Shown here: piece after piece, positions 1-8,678 of the stretch
Position numbering within the stretch: position 1 is the first letter of the stretch
Layout of the letters: each line of letters begins with the position of its first letter
Assembly (NCBI GenBank): GCA_051891855.1
Contig: JBJFFP010000015.1
Span: 1 to 61,667 of the forward strand
Reading direction: 5' to 3'
Origin: SFDP01 sp051891855
Lineage (GTDB): Bacteria; Bacillota; Clostridia; Lachnospirales; Lachnospiraceae
DNA: 61,667 bases
Made by a program: the position numbers and the translations under genes
Notes under the pieces: generated by a model
The model's database searches: none
What the model saw: the letters and a program-made list of their open reading frames with translations, nothing else
What the model was told of the DNA's origin: nothing

Positions 1-948
1 AAAGAGACGAGTCAGCTGTGGATACATCTGACTGGTTTCTTTTTCCTTTTTTTCAGCCAGGGAGTAGTTTTTACAGTAGCCCAGTTTCTGGAGTTTAGCT
101 TTAGCCAGGCCTGTAATTTTCTGCTGCTTTGGCTGGCAGTGATTTCTTTGGCGGCTGTTCCTGTTTGCCGAAAGGAGCTGGCAGTCCTGCCCACAAGGGT
201 GAAAAGCAGGTTGATAAAAGGGAAAGGAGAACCTCTTTATCCGGTTCTTGCAGCCTGGCTGCTTTTGGGGATTTTTCTGGTAATGTGCAAAGGGATGGTA
301 GGAAACCGTCAGGATGCCCTTTTGGAAACCATGCAGACCTCTTTAGTGACGGACACCATAAACCAGGTACATCCCTTTACGGGACAGATAATGGAACAGG
401 GGGTAATTCTCAGTAAAAGGCTGTTGACGCTGCCCTTCTGGTATGGCGGCCTGCAGATTTGGACAGGCTTTTCACCCCAGAATGCAGTATGGGTATGGGG
501 AAGCTTCTTTACCATTATTTTCTCCCTTATGGCTGCCGCGGAGCTTGTCTCACTGCTGTTTGAAGGGGATTCCCGTAAGACAGGCCTTTTTGTCTGCATG
601 ATGGAGCTTTTGATTTTATCGGGAGATTATATTCATTCCTCGGCAGGCTATCAGCTTCTGTTTTACGGTTATTCAGGAGAAATTATAGTGGGTGCAGTTG
701 CTCTGCCGATGCTGTTGTGCCTGCTTTACCGATTTTTTCTGCCTTTCTTATATCCCCGGGATAGGGAGGGAAGAAAAAAGCAGCTTGGCTTGTGGAGTGT
801 GGTATTTAAGCTGGGTATGGTAGTTGGTTCATCTTTATTTCTGGCACCGCTTCTTACTGGGCCGGTTCTGCTGCTCATAGCCCTAGTCATCAGCTTGATT
901 TGCTTTGGCGGAATTTATCTGGTAAAGAAGACCTGGGGAAGCACATAA
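1..948 (+). CDS. Multi-pass membrane protein, 5' end outside window (DUF6077-like N-terminal part)
   Basis: The reading frame is open from the first base of the window, so the start lies upstream; the first ATT/ATG-like codon near 139 is not the true start. The visible 315 residues are mostly hydrophobic and form about seven membrane segments, with a conserved-looking stretch around SSAGYQLLFYGYSGE. I recognise the pattern loosely as the membrane part of DUF6077-type proteins from Clostridia, a GT-C-like group often found in glycan loci; this is from memory and not certain. The next gene is in the same frame, 9 bases after the stop, and looks like the other half of such a protein. Function unknown; a lipid-linked-sugar transferase role is an inference from context. 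Confidence 0.7.
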   Translation, partial: KETSQLWIHLTGFFFLFFSQGVVFTVAQFLEFSFSQACNFLLLWLAVISLAAVPVCRKELAVLPTRVKSRLIKGKGEPLYPVLAAWLLLGIFLVMCKGMVGNRQDALLETMQTSLVTDTINQVHPFTGQIMEQGVILSKRLLTLPFWYGGLQIWTGFSPQNAVWVWGSFFTIIFSLMAAAELVSLLFEGDSRKTGLFVCMMELLILSGDYIHSSAGYQLLFYGYSGEIIVGAVALPMLLCLLYRFFLPFLYPRDREGRKKQLGLWSVVFKLGMVVGSSLFLAPLLTGPVLLLIALVISLICFGGIYLVKKTWGST

Positions 949-957
949 GGAGAGAAA

Positions 958-1818
958 ATGCAGGAAATTTGGAATATGATGGTTTCGGCTTTTGCCCAGG
1001 TAAAAGAAGCCGGCAGTTATTTTTTGTTCTATCTTCTGGCCCTGGGGCTGGGATTGATGGTGGCCTGGGACAGATATGGAAGCAGAAGAACAGGGGAGGG
1101 CTGGATGGTGGAAGAGGCTGAAAAGAAAATTAAGCTCTGGCCCTTTCTTTTCGGTATCCTTTCCCTGCTTCTGGTAGTGGCGAATCCTCTCGGTATCTGG
1201 GTATTGAATCATATTTCACCTATTCAGGGGCGGTATGAGAAGCTGTGGTCTTTACTACTGGTATTATTTTTAATTGCCTATGGTATAGTGTGCTTTACCA
1301 GTCTTCTGGGAGAACAGAAACAGAAAAATATTGTTATTATCGGCTTTGCCCTGTTAATCGGCCTGGCGGGGAGCAGCTATGGGCTTCTGTCCCAGAGACA
1401 GTCCCAGGAGGTTTACCGGAAGCAGGAGGAAGCAAGACAGGCTCTGTATGCTGCTTGTAAGGCTATGGGAGAGGATGCAGCTATTAGAATATTGGCCCCT
1501 GCCTCTTTTATTGAATATGCAGCTCTTTATGATCCTCACATCGCTTTACTCTATGGAAAAGACCTCTATACGCCTAATCTGGATTTGGGAATAATGGATA
1601 GTTATCCGGAAGATTTTTTCGGGATATATGAGGCTATAGAGGAGCCGGAGGAAAATCTGGAGCTTCTGGCAGAGATGGCAGTTCTCTATGAATGCAAAAT
1701 GATTATGCTTGAGGATTTTGAGGAGAGTCCTGAAAGCTTTGGAAGCTTCGTCCTCTACGAACAGACCGGGGAGTATTTAATTTATGGGATGCTGCAAAGA
1801 CAGCAGGATGAGAGGTAA
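958..1818 (+). CDS. Membrane protein with soluble C-terminal alpha/beta domain; partner of the preceding gene
   Basis: The 286-residue protein has about four membrane segments in its first 150 residues. An extracytoplasmic C-terminal domain of about 130 residues follows, containing ILAPASFIEYA and a YGKDLY motif. That layout resembles the C-terminal part of DUF6077-like GT-C proteins. The start is ATG 958 with a strong AAGGAGAG site nine bases after the stop of the previous gene. Both genes are in the same frame and only the TAA at 946-948 separates them, so the pair is either a natural split or a gene broken by a nonsense change. The good ribosome binding site favours two real genes. Function not recognised. 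Confidence 0.7.
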   Translation: MQEIWNMMVSAFAQVKEAGSYFLFYLLALGLGLMVAWDRYGSRRTGEGWMVEEAEKKIKLWPFLFGILSLLLVVANPLGIWVLNHISPIQGRYEKLWSLLLVLFLIAYGIVCFTSLLGEQKQKNIVIIGFALLIGLAGSSYGLLSQRQSQEVYRKQEEARQALYAACKAMGEDAAIRILAPASFIEYAALYDPHIALLYGKDLYTPNLDLGIMDSYPEDFFGIYEAIEEPEENLELLAEMAVLYECKMIMLEDFEESPESFGSFVLYEQTGEYLIYGMLQRQQDER

Positions 1819-1820
1819 CT

Positions 1821-2750
1821 ATGGCATTACTGAGTGTAATTGTTCCCTGCTATAATGAGGAAGAAAACGTGAGGTGCTTTTATGATGAGCTGATGAAAAA
1901 TCAGGGATTTTTTGAAGAAAAGCAGCTTCAGATAGAGATTATTTATATTGATGACGGTTCCCGGGATAAAACCGTGGAAGAGGTAAAAAAGTTAAGGCAG
2001 CAGTCAAAGGATATTCATCTGGTTTCTTTTTCCCGTAATTTTGGGAAGGAAGCAGCGATTTATGCAGGACTGAAGACGGCCCGGGGAGATTATGTGGTAA
2101 TGATGGATGCAGACCTTCAGGACCCCCCATCTCTTCTTCCCGAAATGTTTTCTTATCTGGAGCAGGGCTATGATTCTGTAGCCACCAGAAGGGTGACAAG
2201 AAAGGGTGAACCTCCTATCCGTTCTTTTTTTGCCAGAATGTTCTACCGTTTGATGAACAGGATTTCCAAAACGGATATGGTGGATGGAGCAAGGGATTAT
2301 CGATTGATGACTAGACAGGTAGTGGATTCCATTTTGGCCATGGGAGAATATAATCGGTTTACCAAAGGAATTTTCGGTTGGGTAGGATTTAATACCAGGT
2401 GGGTGGAATTTGAAAATGTGGAAAGAGCCAGAGGGGAAAGCAAGTGGAATTTCTGGAAGCTATTTGTTTATTCCATTGAAGGGATTACTGCATTTTCTAC
2501 AGTGCCTTTGGCCTTTGTAGCCATAATGGGAATCCTGATGTGTTTTGTGGCCTTTATTTTTATTGCCGTTATTGTTATCAAAACATTGATTTGGGGAGAC
2601 CCTGTAGGAGGGTGGCCCTCTATGGTTTGTATTCTGTGTCTGGTCAGCGGTGTGCAGCTGCTCTGCCTGGGGATTGTGGGGCAGTATCTTTCCAAGACCT
2701 ATCTGGAAGTGAAAAAAAGACCCATTTATCTGGTAAAGGAAGAGTGGTAG
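1821..2750 (+). CDS. GtrB/CsbB-like polyprenyl-phosphate glycosyltransferase (GT2)
   Basis: This GT2 enzyme is 309 residues long. The N-terminal GT-A domain opens with SVIVPCYNEEEN and has a DDGS motif near residue 44 and a metal-binding DAD at residues 96-98 followed by LQDPP. Two C-terminal membrane helices lie at about 225-255 and 262-290. This is the architecture of GtrB, CsbB and YkcC proteins, which load a sugar from a nucleotide sugar onto undecaprenyl phosphate on the cytoplasmic face. The lipid-linked sugar is then flipped (often by a GtrA protein) and used by a GT-C membrane transferase. The neighbouring membrane pair at 1-1818 could be that transferase, and a GtrA protein is present at 25507. 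The sugar cannot be told from sequence. Confidence 0.88.
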   Translation: MALLSVIVPCYNEEENVRCFYDELMKNQGFFEEKQLQIEIIYIDDGSRDKTVEEVKKLRQQSKDIHLVSFSRNFGKEAAIYAGLKTARGDYVVMMDADLQDPPSLLPEMFSYLEQGYDSVATRRVTRKGEPPIRSFFARMFYRLMNRISKTDMVDGARDYRLMTRQVVDSILAMGEYNRFTKGIFGWVGFNTRWVEFENVERARGESKWNFWKLFVYSIEGITAFSTVPLAFVAIMGILMCFVAFIFIAVIVIKTLIWGDPVGGWPSMVCILCLVSGVQLLCLGIVGQYLSKTYLEVKKRPIYLVKEEW

Positions 2751-2751
2751 T

Positions 2752-3501
2752 ATGATCAGCATTATTGTGCCGGTATATAATGCGGCCAAATATCTGGAGA
2801 AAACCATAAGAATGGTGCAGGCACAAACGTTTACCGACTGGGAGCTTCTGCTGGTGGATGACTGCTCCTTGGATGAAAGCTGTCAGGTGATTTCCCATGT
2901 TTTGCATGAACAGCCGGATGAACGGATCAGGCTGATTCGACAGGAAAAGAATCAGGGAGCTGCCGCAGCGAGAAACCGGGGTCTGTCCGAAGCCAGGGGC
3001 AGATACATTGCTTTTTTGGATGCAGATGATGTGTGGCTATCGCAGAAGTTGGAAAAACAGCTGAACTTCATGATGAAAAAAGAGGCAGGCTTTGTTTTTT
3101 CAGCCTATGAATTTGGGGATGAGAACGGTAACGGTACGGGAAAAATCGTACAGGTACCGGACAGGCTGACCTACAGGCAGGCTCTTTCGAGGACGGTAAT
3201 TTTTACCTCTGCGGTACTGTTAGACAGGGAAAAGATTCCCGTAGAATTTCTTATCATGCCCCGGGTGCCCAGTGAAGATACGGCTACCTGGTGGCAGATT
3301 TTAAGAAACGGCTACGAGGCCAGGGGCTTCAATGAGGTGCTGGTAATCTATCGCAGGCCGGCGAAGTCTCTGTCCTCCAATAAGCTGGTAGCAATTAAGC
3401 GAATCTGGTTTTTATACCGGAGAGTGGAAAAGCTCTCCCTGCCGGTAAGCTGCTTTTGCTTTGCAGGCTGGGCCTGGCGGGCTACCATGAGACGGATTTA
3501 A
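2752..3501 (+). CDS. Family 2 glycosyltransferase, TuaG-like
   Basis: This 249-residue single-domain GT2 enzyme has the N-terminal SIIVPVYNAAKYL strand and loop, LVDDCS near residue 35, and a DADDVW metal-binding motif at about 90-95. A later SEDTATW stretch supplies the usual acidic catalytic region. The length and motif spacing match TuaG-type transferases of Gram-positive teichuronic acid and capsule loci. It starts at ATG 2752, one base after the stop of the upstream gene, so the two are surely translated from one message. It probably adds one sugar to the growing lipid-linked repeat on the cytoplasmic side. Donor and linkage are unknown. Confidence 0.88.
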   Translation: MISIIVPVYNAAKYLEKTIRMVQAQTFTDWELLLVDDCSLDESCQVISHVLHEQPDERIRLIRQEKNQGAAAARNRGLSEARGRYIAFLDADDVWLSQKLEKQLNFMMKKEAGFVFSAYEFGDENGNGTGKIVQVPDRLTYRQALSRTVIFTSAVLLDREKIPVEFLIMPRVPSEDTATWWQILRNGYEARGFNEVLVIYRRPAKSLSSNKLVAIKRIWFLYRRVEKLSLPVSCFCFAGWAWRATMRRI

Positions 3502-3522
3502 GCATAAGAAACGGAGAAATTA

Positions 3523-4896
3523 ATGAGAACGAATGAATCAGGCAAGCGCTTACTTATTCTGTTATTATCTTTTCTGGGGATTTGTATTCTTACGGCTATG
3601 TATGCCTATACCTGGCTTTTTGTTTATCATCAGAGAATAATTTGGAATGTCAAGCTGTACTTCTGGGGACATGTGCTGATGGTGTTTATCTATTTTATCC
3701 TGCTGTTCTTCTTTGTCTCCACCTACGGAGGATTACGGATTGGTTATTTAAAGCCGATGGATGTGTTTTTTTCCCAGGTTTTTTCCCTGCTGTGTGTAAA
3801 TATTATTACTTATTTTCAATTTTCCATTATGGAAGTAAGGCTGATTAGAAGCAACGGATTAGTATGGATGACACTGGCACAGATCGTTTTTGCAGGAGTT
3901 TGGACCCGACTTTGCCAGCTGGCCTATCAGAAGGCTTTCCCTCCCAGAGACCTCCTTCTCATTCATGGAGACAGACCGATTGAGGATATTTTACAAAAAT
4001 TTGCCAGTCGTCCCGATAAATATAGGATTACGGAATGCCTGCATGTCAATCAGGGAGTAGGGCGGCTGGAAAAGGCCATTTTGGAGTCGGGGAAGGCTGT
4101 AGTCCTTTGGGATATTCCCACCATGGACAGGAATGACCTGTTTAAATTTTGCTATAGCCATTCCATCAGAGTCTATATGATGCCTAAAATTACGGATGTA
4201 TTAATCAAGGGGGCAGATCAGCTGCATCTTTTTGATACGCCCATTATTCTTTCCAGAGAGTATTCGCTGCGTTTGGAGCAGCGGATTGCCAAAAGAACCA
4301 TTGACCTGTTCTGCTCACTGCTGTTAATCCTGCTCTCATCACCCATCTGGGTGCTTACTGCCATTGCCATTAAGCTTTATGACGGTGGGCCAATCTTGTA
4401 TCGCCAGATTCGATGTACCATAGGAGGGCGGGAATTTGAGATTCTAAAGTTCAGAAGCATGAGAGTGGATGCGGAAAAGGATGGAGTTGCCCGCCTGGCT
4501 TCAAAAAATGATTCCCGCATTACACCGGTAGGCAAATTTATTCGGGCAGTGAGAATTGATGAGCTGCCCCAGCTTTTGAACATTCTTAAGGGAGATATGT
4601 CTTTTATCGGCCCAAGGCCGGAGAGACCGGAAATCATTGCCCAGTATATGGAGGATATGCCGGAATTTGCCTTAAGGATGAAGGTAAAGGCGGGTCTTGC
4701 AGGCTATGCTCAGGTTTACGGAAAGTATAACACCACACCCTATGATAAATTGAAGCTGGATTTGTCCTATATTGAAACCTATAGTTTATGGCTGGATATT
4801 AAGCTGATGCTGCTGACCCTGAAAATTCTGTTCAGACCGGAAAGTACGGAAGGGATTGAAGAGAATCAGATTACAGCCAAAAAAGAGCCAAAATGA
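3523..4896 (+). CDS. Polyprenyl glycosylphosphotransferase (WbaP/WcaJ-type initiating enzyme)
   Basis: The 457-residue protein has four N-terminal membrane helices (about 10-30, 45-68, 80-100, 115-135), a central soluble region, and a C-terminal bacterial sugar transferase domain from about residue 252. That domain contains a membrane-inserting helix, KFRSM (309-313), the acidic DELPQ (346-350) and GPRPERPE (363-370). It is the large polytopic class that transfers a sugar 1-phosphate from a nucleotide sugar to undecaprenyl phosphate and so starts a glycan chain. It overlaps the Wzz-like gene by four bases, as in Eps and capsule operons. A second, small initiating enzyme (PglC) lies at 40783, so this locus can start two different chains. 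Confidence 0.92.
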   Translation: MRTNESGKRLLILLLSFLGICILTAMYAYTWLFVYHQRIIWNVKLYFWGHVLMVFIYFILLFFFVSTYGGLRIGYLKPMDVFFSQVFSLLCVNIITYFQFSIMEVRLIRSNGLVWMTLAQIVFAGVWTRLCQLAYQKAFPPRDLLLIHGDRPIEDILQKFASRPDKYRITECLHVNQGVGRLEKAILESGKAVVLWDIPTMDRNDLFKFCYSHSIRVYMMPKITDVLIKGADQLHLFDTPIILSREYSLRLEQRIAKRTIDLFCSLLLILLSSPIWVLTAIAIKLYDGGPILYRQIRCTIGGREFEILKFRSMRVDAEKDGVARLASKNDSRITPVGKFIRAVRIDELPQLLNILKGDMSFIGPRPERPEIIAQYMEDMPEFALRMKVKAGLAGYAQVYGKYNTTPYDKLKLDLSYIETYSLWLDIKLMLLTLKILFRPESTEGIEENQITAKKEPK

Positions 4897-5885
4897 TGGA
4901 GGAAGCAGTGGAAAAAGAGCAATTTTGGGATCAGAGCCTAGATTTAAGACGATTGATTCTCATACTGGCCCGACGCTTGTGGCTGGTGGCGGTGGGAATC
5001 CTTGCAGGTGCGGCAGCCGGTGCCTGCTCCTATCTTTTGTATACAGGTATCACAGATGGAGACCCCCTGTACCGGGTATCCTCCGATTATTATATCAGCT
5101 TTAATTTTTCAGAATTTCAAAACAGTACCGATTATTATAATGCCTATACCTGGGATGGAATTTTAAGGAATGATATCATTGTGGATTATGCCCTCACCCT
5201 TCTTCCCAAGGATGTGGAAAAAAGCATGGTGCAGCAGGCAGTAAGCGGAGAAATGCTGGGTGATTATCGTATTTTAACGGTACATGTAAGTGCTGCGGAC
5301 CCGGTACTTGCCCAGGAGATTGCCCAGGCTTATCATAAGGCTATGGTCTATTTTGGAGAAACCAGGGATATGCTGGATCACATCGAGGTCTGGAGCCGGG
5401 GAGAGGCAGAGCGGGTGCAAAAGTATACCAAAACCGGAAATGCCGCCTTTCTTGGCGGTTTAATCGGAGGCTTGGCTGCCCTGTTTGGTGTGCTGCTTTA
5501 TCTGCTTCTGGAGGATGGCATATATGTAGAGGAGGATGCAAAATGCTTTGGGCTTCCTGTATATGGGATATTAACGGTAAACGAAGAAGACTTTTATCAG
5601 AAGATATTTCAGGATAATATAGCTTATGCCTTCGGCACTAAACCGGTAGTAACCTGGGATGTGGAAAGGGTACCGGATAAAGCGGACTATGATGAGCTGC
5701 GTAAGGCCCAGGTACTTCTTCTGGCTATTCCCTGGGGGAGAAAGAATAAGGCAAAGACCCGGCGCTTGCTGGAGCTTTTAGCAATACAGGATTGTGAGAC
5801 AGAGGGTCTGGTAATTGTCGGAGCTAGGGAAAGCTTTTTGAAAGCCTATTACGGCAGAGAAGAACAGAAGGTGGGGAAATCCTGA
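4893..5885 (+). CDS. Wzz/CpsC-like chain-length determinant protein
   Basis: The 330-residue protein has a cytoplasmic N-terminus, a first membrane helix at about 26-52 (LWLVAVGILAGAAAGACSYLL), an extracytoplasmic domain, and a second helix at about 185-207 (FLGGLIGGLAALFGVLLYLLL). A cytoplasmic tail of about 120 residues follows. The two helices bracketing an outer domain are typical of Wzz/CpsC/EpsA co-polymerases, which set polymer length and control export. The tail is longer than in plain CpsC proteins and ends in a Rossmann-like segment resembling a degenerate BY-kinase, but no Walker A is seen. No separate CpsD kinase or phosphatase lies nearby. Start ATG 4893 overlaps the upstream stop. 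Confidence 0.8.
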   Translation: MMEEAVEKEQFWDQSLDLRRLILILARRLWLVAVGILAGAAAGACSYLLYTGITDGDPLYRVSSDYYISFNFSEFQNSTDYYNAYTWDGILRNDIIVDYALTLLPKDVEKSMVQQAVSGEMLGDYRILTVHVSAADPVLAQEIAQAYHKAMVYFGETRDMLDHIEVWSRGEAERVQKYTKTGNAAFLGGLIGGLAALFGVLLYLLLEDGIYVEEDAKCFGLPVYGILTVNEEDFYQKIFQDNIAYAFGTKPVVTWDVERVPDKADYDELRKAQVLLLAIPWGRKNKAKTRRLLELLAIQDCETEGLVIVGARESFLKAYYGREEQKVGKS

Positions 5886-6676
5886 TGAGAGAGGCAAAGA
5901 CCCTGGAGACATTGGTTTCGGCAGTGGGGCAGAAGGTGGATTCCTTAGCGGAAAAGATGAATCTTCAGTCTGCAGCCATTATCATTAACCAGTGTGAGAA
6001 AAATGAATATCTGGAATATGAGAACAGGGGCTTTCCTGTTCGTGCCTACAGCTTTGCGGAACGGGGAGTGGGCTTGTCCAGAAATAATGCTTTGCTTCGG
6101 GCAAAGGCGGATATTCTGCTTTTTTCCGATGAGGACATCGTTTATGAAGAAGGATATGCCCGGCGTGTGCTGGAGGCCTTTAATCAGAGGCCGCAGGCGG
6201 ATATGCTGCTGTTTAATATGGAGGTGGAGGCTCAACGGGCTACTTACCATACCTATAAGGAGCACCGGGTGAGATTTTACAACAGTGGACGCTATCCTAC
6301 CTACAGCTTTGCAGCCAGACGGGAGAGCCTGCATAGGGCAAACGTTACCTTTTCCCTTTTATTTGGAGGAGGGGCACCCTACAGTAACGGGGAGGACAGT
6401 CTGTTTTTAATGGACTGTTTGAAAAAGGGCCTGAAAATCTATGCTCTTCCCATTAATCTGGGCAGGGAGGTACCCCGTCCCTCCACCTGGTTTACGGGCT
6501 ATACGGAAAAATTCTTTTTTGACCGGGGCGTATTGTATCGCTATTTATACGGGAAGCTGTGTCATTTGATGGCTCTGCGTTTTCTGGCAGCCCACGGCAG
6601 AACCATGTGTGGGGAGATTCCCGCAAAAGAGGCTTATTGGCTGATGGGTGAAGGAATGCGGGAGGCAGGAAGGTAG
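5885..6676 (+). CDS. GT2-like glycosyltransferase
   Basis: This 263-residue cytoplasmic protein has a compact GT-A-like core: a GVGLSRNNALLRA stretch (the common arrangement just before the metal site), ILLFSDEDIVYEEGY with an acidic DED near residue 82, and an NGEDSLFLMDCLKKG segment that fits the C-terminal catalytic acid of GT2 enzymes. The N-terminal nucleotide-binding strand is less typical, with AAIIINQCEKNEY in place of the usual PxYN loop. It overlaps the Wzz-like gene by one base. This fits a capsule glycosyltransferase, but its donor and acceptor are unknown. Confidence 0.75.
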   Translation: MREAKTLETLVSAVGQKVDSLAEKMNLQSAAIIINQCEKNEYLEYENRGFPVRAYSFAERGVGLSRNNALLRAKADILLFSDEDIVYEEGYARRVLEAFNQRPQADMLLFNMEVEAQRATYHTYKEHRVRFYNSGRYPTYSFAARRESLHRANVTFSLLFGGGAPYSNGEDSLFLMDCLKKGLKIYALPINLGREVPRPSTWFTGYTEKFFFDRGVLYRYLYGKLCHLMALRFLAAHGRTMCGEIPAKEAYWLMGEGMREAGR

Positions 6677-6714
6677 ATAGGATGCCGGTATAAACAGCAG
6701 GAGGTAAGAGAAAA

Positions 6715-7857
6715 ATGCTTCTGTATCTTTTGATTACAGCAGTGACTTTAGCATTGGCTGCGCCGATATTGACAAGGGATAGAATAGCGGCTTTAAAACG
6801 AAATAATCCTTCGGGATATATCGGCAGAAGACAGGGGGTCAGTATACTTTGCCTGGGGGCTGTTTTCACTGTACTTTTTCTCCTTTCTGCCCTGCGGCTG
6901 GAGGTAGGAAACGATTATGGCACCTATGTGGATGTTATCCATGAAATCTATGTAGGCGGCTATGTGGTAACAGAGCCCTTATTTAATGCTCTGGTAAAGG
7001 GGCTGTGCTTTTTGTCCGGTGGGGAAAACTATCTGCTGGTTTTTGCTCTGTTTGCCTTCATTACCGTCTGGCTGTTTTTAAAGGTATTGTATGAGCAGAG
7101 TGACAGCTTTTTTTTCAGCTTCTTTCTGTTTATGACTCTGGGAATCTATTTCAGAACCTTTAATACGGTACGTTATTACCTTGTATTGGCAATGTCCCTT
7201 TATTCCTTCCGCTATGTGCTGAGGAAGGAATATATAAAATTTCTTATTCTGATTGGCTTTGCAGCTCTTTTCCATAAGTCAGTGCTGGTGGTGCTGGCGT
7301 TCTATCCCATTGCTGCATTTTCCTGGAAAAAATGGCATATTGCCTTAATGACTGCCCTGGGCTGTCTGGCTATGATTTTTCAGCAGCAGATTGTGAGAGT
7401 AGCGCTTTTTTTATATCCCTCCTACAGGAATACCATCTATTTGGAAACAGAAAGCGGAATAGGAGAAAACCTGCTGACCATTGTTCGCTGCATAGCCGTT
7501 TTGCTTCTGGCTTTGATGTGCTTTAAAGACAGTGTAAAAGAGTCTGAAAGAAATTGCTTTTACTTTCAACTGAATCTTCTGGCAATCGGGCTCTACTGTT
7601 TTGCTTCCTTTTTACCGCTGGTAGGCAGATTGGGCTACTATTTAATAACATCACATGTATTATTCATACCCTCGTTGCTTATGGGAATAGAAGAAAAGAA
7701 AAAAAAGAGGATATTAACGTCTGTGGTTATCGCTTCCTGTCTTCTTTATTTCCTTCTGTTTTTATGGACCGCAGATCAGGAGGGGGTACGGGTTTTACCT
7801 TATAAATCCTGGCTGTTTTATGAAAAGGACTTTTTAAATGCAGGCGAAATTTTTTAG
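6715..7857 (+). CDS. EpsG-family membrane protein, likely polymerase (Wzy-like)
   Basis: The 380-residue protein has about ten membrane helices. The LRLEVGNDYGTYVDVIH stretch after the second helix and the FRTFNTVRYYLVLAMSLYSFRYVLRKEY segment in the middle are hallmarks of the EpsG family, which stands in for Wzy polymerases in Firmicute exopolysaccharide operons. It would join lipid-linked repeat units on the outer face of the membrane. The start is ATG 6715, preceded by a strong AGGAGGT site. The next gene begins inside its last codons (7838 versus stop at 7857), indicating coupled translation. Its place after an initiating transferase and a chain-length protein supports the assignment. Confidence 0.88.
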   Translation: MLLYLLITAVTLALAAPILTRDRIAALKRNNPSGYIGRRQGVSILCLGAVFTVLFLLSALRLEVGNDYGTYVDVIHEIYVGGYVVTEPLFNALVKGLCFLSGGENYLLVFALFAFITVWLFLKVLYEQSDSFFFSFFLFMTLGIYFRTFNTVRYYLVLAMSLYSFRYVLRKEYIKFLILIGFAALFHKSVLVVLAFYPIAAFSWKKWHIALMTALGCLAMIFQQQIVRVALFLYPSYRNTIYLETESGIGENLLTIVRCIAVLLLALMCFKDSVKESERNCFYFQLNLLAIGLYCFASFLPLVGRLGYYLITSHVLFIPSLLMGIEEKKKKRILTSVVIASCLLYFLLFLWTADQEGVRVLPYKSWLFYEKDFLNAGEIF

Positions 7858-8674
7858 TATTATTGTGGTAGCCCTAAATCCCGGAGACCGGCTGAAGGCT
7901 ACTTTGGAGAGTATAGTAAGTCAGACCTTCTCAGACTATGAGGTGATTCTGAAGGATGGAGAAAGTCTGGATGGGAGCCTTGGAGAGCTGGAAGAGAATG
8001 GCTTTCTGGCAGAGTATTCCCAAATCAAGGTGGAAAAACAAAAAGACGGGGGAATTTATGATGCCATGAATCAGGCAGTAAAGCTTGCTTCGGGACGTTT
8101 TCTGCTGTTTTTAAACTGCGGAGATTATCTGTATAGTGAAAATGTGCTTAAAGAGGCAGCAGGCGAAATTCAGACTGCAATAGAGAAAGGGAAAAATATA
8201 GGGATTTATTACGGAAATCTGTATAACAGGGCACAAAAAGCATTTATCTCTTCCCCACCGGAAATAAATAATTTCACCTGCTATCGAAATGTTCCCTGCC
8301 ATCAGGTCTGCTTTTACAGAAGAGATTTATTTGGGGAAAGAGCATATCGTACCGAGTACCGGGTAAGAGCAGATTATGAACACTTTCTTTACTGTATTTA
8401 CACTAAGAGGGTTAAGGCTCTGGCTATTCCGGTTACCGTGGCCTCCTATGAGGGAGGGGGCTTTTCGGAGACCAAGGAAAACCGTAAACGCTCGGCACGG
8501 GAGCACAGGGAAATCACGTTGAACTATCTGGGGCCTGCTAAAGTGTACCGCTATCGGTTACTGATGCTTCTCACCTTAGCGCCGCTGAGGACGAGGCTGG
8601 CAGAAAATCCTGCTTTTTCCGGTGTGTATAACGGAATAAAAAAGGGGATTTACGGATTGCTGCACAGGAGTTGA
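7838..8674 (+). CDS. Family 2 glycosyltransferase (WcaE-like subgroup)
   Basis: The GT2 enzyme has 278 residues, with KDGESLDGS (39-47) in the UDP-binding region, QKDGGIYDAMN (68-78), and NCGDYL (93-98) where most GT2 enzymes carry DxD. The GIYDAMN plus NxGD combination marks a recognisable GT2 subgroup found in colanic acid and capsule loci. A VRADYEHFL stretch near 160-170 gives the usual catalytic acid. The gene overlaps the end of the EpsG-like gene by 20 bases and has AAGGA about eight bases before ATG 7838. Substrate unknown. Confidence 0.87.
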   Translation: MQAKFFSIIVVALNPGDRLKATLESIVSQTFSDYEVILKDGESLDGSLGELEENGFLAEYSQIKVEKQKDGGIYDAMNQAVKLASGRFLLFLNCGDYLYSENVLKEAAGEIQTAIEKGKNIGIYYGNLYNRAQKAFISSPPEINNFTCYRNVPCHQVCFYRRDLFGERAYRTEYRVRADYEHFLYCIYTKRVKALAIPVTVASYEGGGFSETKENRKRSAREHREITLNYLGPAKVYRYRLLMLLTLAPLRTRLAENPAFSGVYNGIKKGIYGLLHRS

Positions 8675-8678
8675 AAGT

